Assembly: GCA_025331125.1 (NCBI GenBank)
Contig: JAOALB010000111.1
Location: 62,001 to 126,000 of the forward strand
DNA: 64,000 nucleotides
DNA from: Mycogone perniciosa
Taxonomy: Eukaryota; Ascomycota; Sordariomycetes; Hypocreales; Hypocreaceae
Direction: 5' to 3'
Below are positions 43,237-56,900 of the stretch, piece by piece (the stretch's first letter is position 1; each line of letters begins with the position of its first letter). The translations under genes were made by a program, and so were the position numbers. Under the pieces are notes generated by a model. The model saw only the letters and a program-made list of their open reading frames with translations, was not told the origin of the DNA and searched no databases.

Positions 43237-46200
43237 ATTGTTAACTTATTCGTCTAGAGTGGCATATTGCGTTGGCATGTTTGTCGAGTCTAGCCGGTAC
43301 AAAGACCGGCCTGACTAGCTTGATCGTTCCAAACAACCACTGTTACAGATACCATCAATGTGGTAATGAGAACGATTTTAGTGATGGTACTTATCTCGAT
43401 CACTTGTTGTATGTATCTATTTAGGCAGCGGTTCTTTCCGACTTTGTTAGTTATCGGATCCAAGACAACAGATCTGTATCCCTTCTTCAATCCCACAAGG
43501 CCTTTGATAGAGTGAGTTGTTCATTTTGAATGCCCTCCATCGGCTAATTCCTCAAGCTCTGATATAATACTTGGTCATGGCTCTCAATGAAACGGCAAAA
43601 ATGGCTATCAATTTCGGTCCCACCAACTACGGACGTGTACCCGACGAGGAGTTGACGAATGTCCGAAAAGTGGTACATATGGGTCGCCAACCATCAACTG
43701 TGGTCCATGGTTCCGAACCAATCGTCCAATATGTTCATTGGACTAGAAACCGCCATATTATTCATAGCTTAAGAGGGTGCCCGAGAAAAGGCGAGGCTGA
43801 CAGGAATTAAAAGCTCATGTCCCCGAATCAGCACACTCGTTGCAAGCACTCCCTCGATCTTAAATTGGACTCAACATTGAAAGCTTTATTGATATAGATA
43901 CACTACTACCTATGGCATTTGATTCCAAATACCTTCGCCTAAGAAGTGGGCGATTTATGTATTCTCCGACACTAAGAGTGATGTCTCTAAATCTGCAGAT
44001 AGCGAATCTCCAGAACAAGTTTAGAAAATGCCGTCAATACCAATAAGTGCGAATCCTCCACAGTCGCAAGTGACGAGTCACCAATGGCAATCCCCCAGGT
44101 GATGGCGAAGAGGCCTTTAGGAGAAAACCTGACGACCGAAGGGTATTCTGGGTTGGATCTGCGCAGTCTTCGTACACAAGCTGTGCTGAGTTGGGCCATC
44201 GATCTGATGAAGGTAAAGTCGAAGGGAGAGGAAATTAATGGGTTGCGGCTGAACGTGTTGCACTTGGGAATGGCCCTCAAGGGTATTCGGTCGAATGTTT
44301 CCACGCAGGCTCTAGAGGCTATCTCGGGGTTTGCTTAACGGTTCAATCCAGAAGTGATTTATATGGTAAATATGATAGTAAAGACTTTCTCACAATGCTA
44401 AGACCTAATATAGGAGGAATTGGCTAATCCTCCGGGTCAAACCCAATTGCCTTTGCTTTCGTCTTCAAGATCTGATTCAACTTGCCCCTTCCCACGATCC
44501 AAAAGACTGTTTTTATCCGTGGGTCTCCGCGATGCCCGGACCATCCATATCAAAATGACCCTTGTCAATGCATGACAGGGATATGTAATCCGTAGTGGAG
44601 CTCAATCTCATCATCCATGCTCCGGCCTTGAAGGCGCGGGATGTTATCATGCAAACGTTTGGCCTACACACACAACAGAACTTCCACAAATATATCTCCA
44701 TCTGTCCAAATATGGCATCAAGCCGTCTCTCCATGATACTGAGCTCTCATTCTAAACAGCACCAAGTAGTCTCGCAAACGTCAAGGTCCCCGCGAATAAA
44801 CTGCCTACCCCTGGAAGTGTTCGAATGCTTACGCCCCACACGTTCCGTATTATCGATGAGCATTGATAACGGACCGCAGATAGGACCTGATCGTTTGTTT
44901 ACCTATCTTAGGGCTTACCTTCTAGTGCGAGATATCTTAACGGATTCCGATCTTACCGATGCCGTGGTTTCGGGAACGTGCCGCCAGAAGCGCGTTTTCA
45001 AGATAACAGAGAGAGCTATGACCCAACTCGAAGCCCTAGCTTTTCTATCATCACGATTATGCAGCGACTAGTGTCCTGTCATAGGATATTTCGATGCTCA
45101 TTCTGAGAGAGCGATACTTGCTTGTTAGGCATCAGACAATATCAAGTGGTTCTTCGCTGACCTTCACTATTAGGGCGAGTTCCACTCTGTTTCAAGACTA
45201 AGCAAGAGGTGCCAAAATGCGGGTTTCTCATTGCCGCAGTCACTAGGGCTAAGCATCGCTCGGATTCATCAAAGCGATGTCCCGAGCTTGGGAGAGCCGT
45301 CATTATGCGCGCTGGGGCAACACAACATCATGCGTTACCTGGTTCAACCCTCTTGCTACACTAACACGTGGTGAACTGTCCGAATCAGGTTAACAAAGCC
45401 ATTGGTCTTCACATGTCAAGAACGAGTCAAGCCAGCGGCCGGAATACGGAGTGCCACGATTCGAGATTGTTTTGGATCGTCACACCCGATGCCTCGTTGC
45501 AATGGATACACATGGGTAAAAACCGTTGCTAATCACCGATGCGACGCGGCGATCGGGTCCGACAACTCCCAGCATGTAAGGTGTCAAGCCTCATGTTTGT
45601 GCTTCCAAGAGGCCACAGTAGTCTCATCGGCCGAGTGGCAATGGTGAGGAGTCCGAGTCCGAATACTATGACATGAAATGATTGGTACGTGTATCACCCA
45701 ACCGATGGTTGGCTGACTGTCGATCTCCCGATTTCCTACCTCATTTTTCATCCTGGCCTAAAAATACGAGACTACGGTATGTCATCAAGAGCCATCAAGT
45801 GTCCATCAGCTCAACCTTTGGGGTATCGACTGCAACGGCACGTACAGAGAAGATAGAGGCGTGGTTTGGGATAACACAGTGTTGCACAGTAAATGGTCCT
45901 GTCCTTCACGTAGATAGACCCCTCTCGGAGGCCCGTTGTCCGTAATACGACCTGACATGTCAATCAGGCGTGGTGGTGTCTCCATGGTCGTCTGCTGACA
46001 ACTACGTTCACGTTTCTTACCATTGGATGTGGAGAGTTCAAAAGTTTCCGGCGAGTTACTACCACACCTTGAGTGATCGCGTATGCAAGTACGGCGTCTG
46101 GATCGACCCGTGAGTCGTCAGAATGCTGTGCATGGAAACGAGGGTAGCGACGTAATCGTGCATGTAGTATGTATTCGTATAGATCTGTATATTTATAGGC

Positions 46201-49200
46201 AAGTAGGCGTCAGATATCCCTCATTTTTGACGCAAATGGGAGCTGGCATATCGTGTATGTGCAGAAAATGAACGCCAAGGCATGACGGATTTGTAGGGTA
46301 GGATGAGGTGCGGCCGATGCTCACCACCACCAACGTAAACAGTAACGCGGAGTCTATCGTGTCAACAAACCTCGTCACTTCAGCTCCAGGCATCAGGTTA
46401 TCGATGACTGGATTTCCATTGTTACACCCGAAAAGAACCCAAATGCCGATGAGCGGCCGCACCATCTCGATCTTTGCCCTTTATCGCGGGGTGGTAACGA
46501 AGCGTCGCAACAGCCCCCTTTAACCTCCATGCATTATCCCCAACCGCTCCATTACTCCGAACTCGACCCTACTATCAGGGAACCAATGGGTGGTAAGTGA
46601 GACTTACAAAGACCAACCCTCCCACGTGGGAGGTCTCCTGATCCTTCTATTGGATGCGACTGCAATACCTCGAGTAACCGAACTGGTTCTGCGGGGACCA
46701 AAAGCGCCGGAAATATTCCTAAGCCATAGATGGTATGGTGTGAAGGTGAACCAAAGAACGCTGGTGATGGTTGGGTGGAGGTGGCGTTCTGTAGGCTTGG
46801 TGTGTAAGTGTGATAGAACAGCTTGTCGTTTCAATAAAACACCGGAGGGTGTAGACAGGTTAAGACAAAGTTAGGAGGGGCGAAATCGGTGTGGCTGCCG
46901 AGTCCCCGCCGAGCCATTTTCTTCCCCAGAATATTTTTTGCCTGATAATGTCGCCTACTTCGGAGTTATCTTGAAATGGTGGTGATGGTGTTGATCTGCG
47001 CATAGTCTCTTGTGATAGGACAGGAGCGCCACCTGGTCGATATGTGAAATGCCAGGGCAGGGGGGCACCTTGGATGTATGTACGGAGTATGGAGTATCAT
47101 TTCCAAGTTTCCAAATGTATGAAATACTGCGGCTGAAGATAATCACAAAGCGAGTCTGTCTGTAGCTGGCATCCATCCTATCAAATAACACAGCATGGAC
47201 TACGGAGCATTCATGAAGCTATTTTAGCTCTCCCCATTGCCACGAGTCGACATACTCTCCCCGGAATAGCTTCCAAGAAACAAAGTTCTCTAACAATGCT
47301 CCCGTGAGCTCTCCGGCCCGTCATTGTGTCAACCCATCAGCCGCACCGCCGCCGAATACTACTTGATGTTTGATAGATAAGCAGGGCCAGTTGCGGAATA
47401 AAGCCAAAAAGCTATGACCCATCCCATTGTCTTCCTTCACAACAAGGCTGAATGACAAGTGCCCGAAGAGGTGGGTAGGATGAGAATCCCCGAGGGGACC
47501 TCAGCCACATGTATCACCAATGTGTTGCTGCTGTGCCAACCTTTTTTTCCCCTTCTGAGCTTGGTAATTTGGTTGGTCCATCGATTCCGTGTGTGTAACA
47601 GCGATTTTTACCATGTGGCGGCCATCGCGGCTGGCACTGAAAGCTGCGACGAATTTACAAGGTTATTGCAGGAGGATCAATTTGGAATATATATGCATTG
47701 TGGCTACCAGCCTTTGCTGATCTCGCCTCTCGCATAAGCTCAGTCAGGGTCTTGTCTTAGTAGCACAGCAGCAAGCAAAGACCCTGAAAAGCCATCGACC
47801 CTTGTATATAGTATGTAGGACAAGAAGGAATAAGTTTTGCCAAGGCAGATGGCATGATAAACGGCGCATCATCCTTTGGGGAAGCCAAGAGCGCAAGCCC
47901 GACCGTTTCGTTGGCCATGTATGTGATACATGATAGATAGATGGGGTGATGGTGCTAATAAATCAGCCAACGAAGCGCGCCCAGAAATTGCGCACCGCAC
48001 CGCCGAGGGCCGTTACGGACTTGGACTTGGCACACGACAAATATGATCTGTCACATTTTGTGGAGGAGCGAACACACCCACCATCGTTAGCAGCGTTCAG
48101 GAGGGGGAAAGGATGGTGGAGGCTCCTCACGAGCAAGAAACGGGATGGATGAGAGGAGCAAGCGGCTGGGACAAGAGTTGGGGTAAATGACAAGGAGAGG
48201 CAAGCCGGTGGCCTGATTGGGCACCATGATGGGCTTCCATGCGGGTAATTTCACCCCGGATATTCGACGGGAAGAGAGGGGATAAATGGACCAGGCCAGA
48301 CCCTGTTGGACGGGATGAACATGCAGGCTTTCGTTCATTAGGGACGGGAGCGATAGGTAGTCAGTTGTCTCGGATGTCGTCGTCACTGTGATAGCGGCAG
48401 ATGCTACGAGCATATACGGAGTACGAGATGGAGTAGTAGATAGCACTGCTACGTGATAATAATCAGTTATAATAATAGACAGCCGTCGTTATCCGACCCG
48501 GGATCAACGGAGATGCTACAGAGTCATCATTCCTGCGCACGAGTATGCACATGGTTCCTTGCAAAAGTTGACGAATCGAATCGTGGCGCACAGCAACTGT
48601 TGTTGGTCTCAGTATGGAGTGCTCTAAAGAAAGTTGGAGGTTGTTAGACTCGGCGCTTCTTTAGCTACGCGAAGCAGACAATATCCAGGGCACGGAGTCG
48701 AAGATATTAGGAAGAAACTGCTTTGGGCCAAGATGCGGCACGCGTCTCGTCACACACACACAGAATGACATCTTTCGGTCAAAAGAGCGAAGGATGGGCT
48801 GACTGATATGACTGATATGCATGGGGGACAAAAAATGTGGTTGACGCGCGCGCTAGGTTGCCCACTCTACCCTGCCCTCAAATGTCAGAAGCCAGATATC
48901 GTATTCTACTACTCGTAAGTGCGTGTAGGGAACGGGACGGCGGCAATTCCGCGTTGGAACGCCAACACAACCGAACACATTCGACCTTCTATGATTAGAA
49001 CGGAGTATTCCCTCAGAATAGCTTCGTATTGGAGTACGGAGTAGAATTGTCACATATACGGAGTAGACCTGGTGATATTACACTTCTCAAATTGTGGTGT
49101 TGAGGGCTGAAGGTGTTGTTGAGCGCCCGGAAAGGCAAAAATCCTGGCGTCGAATCCGTTCTATTGAACAAGGAAGGAGGACTTGGTACTCCTACAGGTC

Positions 49201-51350
49201 CTAGCTGCATTGTCTGCACCGCTACCAGACCGAGCAGGGTTTGCTTACGCTGGAATGAATCCACCCCAGTCCTTAAGGGATATGCTAATATAGGGCAGTG
49301 CTGATACCGTCGTTTCCATTCACATCAATATGCGTTTTGGATGTGATATCCTCTCCGGTTGGTCTGTGCAATGTGATATGTTTCAATATGTATATCTATG
49401 CAAGGCTTAATGAAGCATAGAAGACTTGAGCGCCACAACTCGATCGCAACCTTTTACGAACATGGAGAAGCATATTAATAAGGATGACAAAGCGCAGCAT
49501 CTATCAGTGCAATGTCACTGGATGAGATCCAGAACAAGAGGTGGTCCGTGGCCCGGATCTGGTTCCAGGCGGACGGGCTCTTGACAAGCCCAGCAAAAGG
49601 AGGCTAGAATGGCCTCCACAGAATCAGATAAGCGGTTGTGATTCCCCCGGTGTTCAACCACAGACGCGGACGGGAACCCTTGTTCGTCTGTTTTCCACTC
49701 ACTATTTGATACCCTTGTCAATCAGCAGGGGGGCATCTGCAGCTGCACTAACATGGTAGCCTTGGCGAGGTTGGGTTCAGGCTCGGGCCTGGCATGTACT
49801 CGTACTTCGTACTCGATACATATTGCCGTTGCTGGTGCCGGTGAGCGCGTTATTATGCAGATTCGTTAATATTTCGACTGTTGGAACAGGGCGTCTTCTT
49901 CTCCTCCTTTGGACGGAGTCCATAGTGGTTTGTGCGCAGCGTAGCATCTTCCCTAGGGCGGGGATGCCATCTCAAACGTCTTTGCGGAGGCGGGAAGAGA
50001 AAATACGGAGGAGAGAACAAGTGTTCCATACTCCGTACTCGTACAAGAGCGGGAACAAATGTAACCTACCACAGCAGAGTCGCATTCCGTTTCTCTCGGT
50101 ATTGCAGAGATTTCCCCCCTCCGTTTTGCATAACCGCTACGGTTGTATTGAATGGAGCATAGGTTCGTTGCAGGTTTCCCCTGCATATATAAACTCCGTT
50201 TTCAATGCTACAAGGAATTGGAAAAAACACATGAGAAAGAAAATGCTCTCTTTTTGTGCGGTTGGTCGGGTTGGTGGGCATTTTCGCCAAGCATCTGAAC
50301 CAAGCATTGAACTACCAAAGCCAGACAAGGAGAGCCCACTTAGTTGCCGACGGGAAGCAAGACGAAAGAGAAGACGGAATGAAAATAAAAAAGCGTACCG
50401 TACATGTAGCGGGATGCAGCGATTCGTATATCGTGGATACTCGCGGGAGACAAATCCACCAAGTACTCTCTCGTACACGCTTCGTATACTTGGTGCGTGT
50501 TGGCAGACCGGCCAGTTCCAGCGGCTAGTAAGGTCTGGACTCTTTTGTTTTTGTTTTTTTGACTTGAAGCTTGACAGCGGGAGTTGGGGGGATATCGGGC
50601 ATCCGTCTTTAGTGGTAGGTTGGGCGCTACGGATAGAGCATCCTCCTGCTTGAGGATGTCGTCAGGCAAAAGGCGTGGCTTTTTCTCTGGACCCTTCAGG
50701 GTTGACCGAGCGAGATGCGGGCGCTGTTCCGGGTACTAGGGATGATTAATGGGGAATGTTTATGGTGAATCCATGCGATTAACATATGATGCGAGATAGG
50801 CATAAAAGAGTAAGGAGAGATTGCATATCTACTCCGTACTCCGTACTTCGTACTCCATGCTAATTACTATTATAGCATCCTTGTGTGTTTGTGTAGCGTA
50901 CGAGTAGCATGTCCATGTTGTTGGATCGAACAGCTGTCGGAGAGGGCGCCGCATAGTGGGGTGAAGGCCGATGTCGCTCTCCGGTTATCTCCGATAGGCT
51001 GCAATGCTCCTTTTGTTCGAAGCCTTGGAATTTGAGATACAGCGCATTGGATGCTGTAGAACTGGAGTTAATTGATAAGAATGAGTGAGGGCCATTGAAC
51101 GTATAATGATAAGCATGAATCGTGCAGCGCTGTGAATGGAGCGTTCATATTAATTAATTGCAGTCTGCAGCATCAGATCAGTGACGAGAGCAGACACAAC
51201 AACACAGAGCATACGAAGATAGAGTACTCGTAGATAGGATAGCATGTGAAGTGATTTGGCACGTAATCTCGCAGCGACAACAGCCGCAGATGTTTTCTCA
51301 TTCACGACTGGCTGATATCCTTGTCAGGACCCGCGAGGGATCAGATAGAT

Positions 51351-51374
51351 GCACGCACGCATGCATGCATGCAT
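51351..51374. repeat. GCAC/GCAT tetranucleotide repeat
   Basis: Tandem GCAC then GCAT units in intergenic DNA. Confidence 0.85.
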
Positions 51375-52276
51375 ACACCAGATAACTACGGTAAGCTGCA
51401 CTCGAACCACGAATGCGACAGCACAGAGCACAGCACAGAGCACTGCTCAGCAGTCGCATGTACGAGTAGCCTGCTCTGTACTTCGTACGTACCACTGACT
51501 AATTCCTAGTCAATGCACTATCTCCAATACTATTACAATGGAATTGGGCCATCACAGCTTTAAGTCTGGTGTTGATGCGCCGTTCTTTACCCCAGCGACA
51601 TTCGCCTTTGTTGTCATAGGACGCTCGTTACCTCGGGACGTGGCTGCGGGAGGGCGAGCGACTCGCACAATGCAGTAGTGCTCGTAGTAATAAGTACAAA
51701 GTACGAGCAGAAGCAGCAGCGTAGCAGTACTTCGTACGGCGTAGTATTCGTACTCCGTACTCCATATGCACCATGAAAAAGGTGGCGGAACAGGACGGCG
51801 TGTGCATTGCATAATGCGATGCGACGCGGAGTCCTTTGATATGAAGGGATACAGGTCAGCTAGGTCTGCAGCTTGGGCACACCACCGCCTTGTTTAGACG
51901 ATCGATCGGTGCCATTGTTTGTTTGCTCTGATCTGATGGACAAGGAGAATTACGGAGGAAATGCCCGGTTTCTCAGACATTCGGGGCCGGAACCGGATGG
52001 CTGGTGGCGGACTGATGGATTTCTATGATGCTTCCCATGCCGAACGTGAGCATCACTTCATCTTGCATGTCTTGGAACAGCGACGCCATGGCGTGAACTC
52101 TAACCAGCCCCTGACTGTATCTGTGTGCTAATGCATACTGATAAGGGATTAATTGAATGGACAAGGCTGTGCTGTGTTTTCCGAGTACTTCATACAGCTT
52201 GTTGGGAAGGCTGAGACCGTGATGGACACACGAAGCCGCTGATCGATGACATGACTGCGTCTGTGCTGCTGGAGCC

Positions 52277-52318
52277 TGACTGATGACTGACTGACTGACT
52301 GATTGATTGATGACTGAC
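52277..52318. repeat. TGAC/TGAT tetranucleotide repeat
   Basis: Tandem TGAC and TGAT units in intergenic DNA. Confidence 0.85.
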
Positions 52319-53346
52319 GATAAAGGGACGGAACGAGTCCGTACAGCCGCGCCCGTGCTTTTGGGTACTATGTAATATGCACATACCATACATCCAAACT
52401 AGCAAAAATGCTCCGAGCCAGCATGAGGCCCAAACTGTTGAGGAGCCAGTGGCGTGGTTCGTGGGCTCCGCGGGAGGCTGCCTGCTTTGCTTTGCTTTGC
52501 TGTGCTTATCAGTTCAGTTCCGTGTTCAATATTTTACCTTTTTTTCGCCTCTTCCTTGTGTGTATTCGTAGGCTGTTGGTTTGGTGTACTCCGTATGTAT
52601 GTGCTACATACTCGTAGATAGCATTCGTCGCATCCCCAGCAGATTTCCGCAGCCCCCAAAAAAGGAAAAAAAGGAACATATCACTTTCGCACAACAACAC
52701 AAACATCCACGCGGCATGAGGCAAAGAACAGCGGCGTCATTATTTTTTTCTTCGAGATTTTTTCCCTGCTGGGAGATAAACTCTGAAGCCACTGGGCACT
52801 TGGTGGGCACGTCGATCAAGTCCCTAAAAAAGAAGCAGGCCCGCCTGCTGGGCTTGGCGCACAAGAGGACGGCGAAATCGCTCGCTGGGCGTTCGCTTTG
52901 GCGCATCTCAGTGGCCTCATTAGCGGTAGTGGCCACTGGACGACAGCCCGCAGGGGCCGCTAAAGCTCTCAGTCCACTGAGGCCACGCCGATAAGCTCCC
53001 CCCTGCGCTGGCCCAAGCGGCGCTCGGCCCCACCATCCCCACCGACGACGCACTTCTGGGCCTTGGCGCTGCATTAGACCTGGGCTGCTCCCCCACAGTT
53101 GCGGTCTGGACACTGACACTGTGTGCGCCCACCGCCTGCCATACCTAGGTATGTACATAGGCAAGTAGGGCGCCTATAGGAGCCAGCTGGTGTGCTGGTG
53201 TGCTGGTGTGCTGTGGCGGCTCGTGGCTCCACTGTGCGAGCTGGCTGGCCGAGTGGTACCTCTGGACTGGGTTCCTCCCTCGCTGCCCCACCTCCCACCC
53301 CCCCCAAAGCAGCGAAGCCACCGCCGACCATCGCTGCCATCGGAGG

Positions 53347-53364
53347 GTACGTACCGGTACGTAC
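53347..53364. repeat. 18-bp perfect palindrome GTACGTACCGGTACGTAC
   Basis: Self-complementary around CCGG; lies in the probable promoter or leader of the kinase gene, 556 nt upstream of the start codon. Confidence 0.9.
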
Positions 53365-53919
53365 AGTACATATGTACTCCGTACCTCCTGCAGTCCCGGT
53401 CGCGGCCCACTCTCTCTTTTTTGGGCGAACCAACCAACGCGCTGTCGCTGTCGCTTCCTCTCTCTTCTGTATCCGCAGCCCCATTTTCATCATTTGCAAT
53501 CCAACCAAATCCGCTCACTTTGCCATCGCCATACCCGACTTGCAACCTGCCAACCCACACCAAACCAGCGAGAGAGCCAAGTTCCGACAAAACCACTCTG
53601 ACTGACGACACATTTGCGCTCGCTGCCCTTTTCGACGTCGTGTGTTGCTGTTTTCTTCGTCTTTCCTTTGCTGCAGCTTGACGTCGCCGTCTGCTTGTCG
53701 TGTCAGACACGCTGTTCCGCTATCTATCTCTCTTATCGCGAGGCAGAGGTCTATTTCGACCCGCCGCCCCCTGTTTTCCCGCTTCACCAACGATGTCGCC
53801 CTAGACGTCCCGCCTCGACCGCCGTCACTCCGCCGCCTCGAGGCTGTCCTTCGCGAGCCGTGAATACTCCCGCCGAGAATGTCGACGCGACTCATCTCGA
53901 CCCTTCGGAATTCCTAAGC

Positions 53920-56900
53920 ATGGAGTCCTCACAGAATCATGAGCTGCACCAGCAGCAGCAGCAATCTCAACAGCACCCGCCGTCCAGATCAGCGCTGTAC
54001 ACACATTTCCCTCAGTTGTCGTCTGTGCCGTCGAGGACTGCCAACAGCACGCCAACATCCTCGCCTGGCTTGTTCAATCCCTCCGCCATCCGACACAGCA
54101 ATCACCTACAAACCGGCTCTGTCTCCGAGAGCAATACTCCCGCTCCCGCCTTCGAAAGTCCGTATTTGCATCCGCTGCAGACGTATCGAGTTCGAGAGTA
54201 CGTGAGGGTCCACGCTCAACCCCTTCACCCCTCCATTCCCGTCCCTGTCTTGTCGTACTATCGTGTGTCTCATCGTTTGTTGTGGGGGAGGCACCGCAGG
54301 GGGAGAGCCCTGAATTGCCCCCCCTTCCATGAGGTCCAATTGCTGACTTGGCCGCTTCTAGGACGCACAAGGCCCTCATCGACTCAGACATCATCACTGG
54401 CCGTAAGTCGATCAATCAGTATGAAGTCATTGAGGAGATTGGCCGTGGTATGCACGGCAAGGTTAAGCTCGCCCGGAACCTCGAGAACGGTGAAAACGTA
54501 GCCATCAAAATCATCCCGCGCTTCTCCAAGAAGCGCCGATTCGGCAAGGTCACCGCCATGTCGCCCCAGGACAAGACCAAGAAGGAGATTGCCATTCTGA
54601 AAAAGATTCGTCACCCCAACGTGGTTGCCCTTCTCGAAGTCATCGACGATCCGGAACTGAAGAAGATCTACATGGTTCTGGAGCACATGGAATTGGGTGA
54701 GATCGTCTGGCGGAAGAAGGGATTACCCCACGTCTCCCAGTATGAGCGAAGGCAGGTCGAGCGTGAGATGCGTGAAGAGGCACCTACTGCCGAGGAGGAG
54801 CTCTATGATCAGATGCTGGAGCGGCGGCAGGCCATTCGGGAACTCAAACGAGCCAAGATGGCGCAGAATTATGCCGGTCCAACAGATTACTGGAGCGTTG
54901 AGGTCGGTGCTGCTGATGATGTTAGCAGCGTAGGGCATTGGTCTCGTATCTCATCCAGGGAAGACTTTGCCGCCACCGATGGCTCAGCGTCCCAGTCGCT
55001 CTCTCGCCGGTCGTCGTTGGCGCCCTACTCCATGTCCTCGTCTCCCGGTTTCTCTGGGCCGCTTGATGATTACAGGAATGACGGGAATGAGGACATGGTG
55101 ACCCCTGGGCCTACTCCCCTCACCACAAGTGCATTGGACGGAACCATGTTTGGTGCTCGTGCTGAGGATGGCTTCAGTCTGCGAGGGCGTTCACCGAGCA
55201 TGGCCGACTCCATTATTTCCCACATGTCCTCCATCGATTACAACCCGCGAGTCCATGATCCCTTCGCCGACGACTTCTCCTACGTACCGTGCTTTACCTT
55301 TGACCAGGCACGATCTGCCTTCCGCGATACCGTATTAGGCCTGGAATATCTTCATTATCAAGGTGTTGTCCACCGTGATATCAAGCCTGCCAACCTGTTG
55401 TGGAGTAAGGATCACCGGGTCAAAATTTCCGATTTTGGTGTGTCCTACTTTGGTCGCCCCATTCGGGATGGCGAGCCGGATGATCTAGTGTCAGAATCAG
55501 AGGCCAAGGATTTTGACGACGACCTTGAGCTCTCCAAGACCGTCGGCACACCGGCCTTCTTCGCTCCGGAGCTCTGTTACACTGATCCAGATAAGGCACA
55601 GCCAAAGGTTTCCGAGCAGATTGATGTGTGGTCACTAGGTGTGACGCTGTACTGCCTGATTTACGCTCGCATTCCTTTCCTTGCCGAGGACGAGTTCCAA
55701 ATGTTTAGAAAAATCGCGACCGAGGAAGTTCACATCCCACGCCGACGATTACGACCCGTAGATCCATCGACATCTCCGGCTGTATCATCTCTCTACAAGC
55801 GACAGAACAGCCACCCCTACCGTGACGACAACGACCTCGAGTATGAAGAAGTCGATAACCTATTATATGACCTGCTGCGCCAGATGCTTACCAAGAACCC
55901 GGAGAAGCGAATTCGACTGAGGGACATTAAGCGCCATCCTTGGGTACTTCAGGGAATTTCCAACCCAATCACATGGCTTGAGGAGACCGATCCTGCAAGA
56001 CCATCAAGCGGCAGGAAGATCCAGGTCGATGAGAGGGAAATGTCGTCTGCTGTCGTCCCCCTCACCTTTTTGGAGCGAGCTCGTTCTGTTGTCAAGAAGG
56101 CTGTTGGCAAGGTCATGCATCCCCTGGTTGATCGGAGCGACAGTCGGTCGCGACGGCGAGCCACCAGTAGTGCTGCCAGCTCAGCAGGCGACAGTATGTT
56201 AAAGAACGCCCCTGCCACTCCTCAGTTCCATAACGATAGACGTCCTAGCCTCTATCCGGACGATCCTTTCCCCTATCGACCCGAGCAGACTTCCTCGGGT
56301 GCGGACGCACACCCTGCCAGCTCTCTAACCACCAGCACTCAACCAGAACCAGTCGCCTATGATCCCATGGCCACGGTGCTTCCACCGCTCAACTCCTCTG
56401 AACATATGGCCCGAAGGCGATCTCACAGTGAGCTGGGTGAGCCAGCCAAACACGACTACCAGGCGGGATCCGCTCAGTTGCCCCATCGCCACGCAACTGT
56501 GCGTGCCAAGCGTAGCCAACACTTCTTACATTTGTCGCCCCACCTCTCTGGGCCCCATACCATGCCAGGCACGCCCTTTTATGATGGACACCACGATCCC
56601 TACTGGGACGGCAGCATCGGAATGCTAGGCAAAGGCCAGGAGTACAGCACCAACACCACCAACGGGGAGATACTGCGATCCCAATCATCGGATCGCGGCC
56701 TGTTCGCCAATGTGGATAAGCGGGCGACGCCACAAGTCTCGCTCAACACCACTGTCGCACCGGGATGCATTCATAGACCGAGAAACCCGAGGTCAATGCG
56801 CTCGGTCGACCTCGGGAGGAGCAAATTCACCTATGGTCTCTCATCGTCGCCCTTGTCGTCATCACCACAGTCAGCCTACCAACACAAGCAACCCCAATCC

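Larger units (their letters stand above)
43237..53919. other. 10.7-kb region without recognisable genes
   Basis: Many short frames overlap on both strands; none resembles a known family, and none shows a signal, zinc finger or catalytic motif. Weak candidates near the left edge are a minus frame with one hydrophobic segment (43290-43496), a plus frame at 43577-43810 and a plus frame at 44084-44338. The right half is rich in TACTCCGTA/TACTTCGTA motifs (49025-49060, 49795-49815, 50030-50045, 50830-50860, 51475-51490, 51725-51770), microsatellites and a perfect palindrome at 53347-53364. The last 0.7 kb is CT- and CG-rich and is likely the kinase promoter and leader. No transposon ends or domains were found. 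Confidence 0.5.

Noticed and set aside
43290..43496. Minus-strand frame with one hydrophobic segment, considered as a third UstYa N terminus
   Set aside because: No ATG, a TGA just upstream, and the matching C-terminal part would have to overlap the convergent UstYa gene. No HxxHC motif on this strand.
49823..50653. 276-codon open frame on the plus strand
   Set aside because: Starts at TTG, low-complexity basic sequence, overlapped by equally long frames on the other strand; no recognisable domain.
50638..50660. Hairpin CATCCTC-CTGCTT-GAGGATG as a possible small RNA or terminator
   Set aside because: A 7-bp stem with no flanking RNA-gene signals is expected by chance in this length of sequence.
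52604..53895. Several overlapping frames of 130-186 codons on both strands
   Set aside because: GC-rich leader/promoter sequence upstream of the kinase; all frames overlap one another and none resembles a protein.
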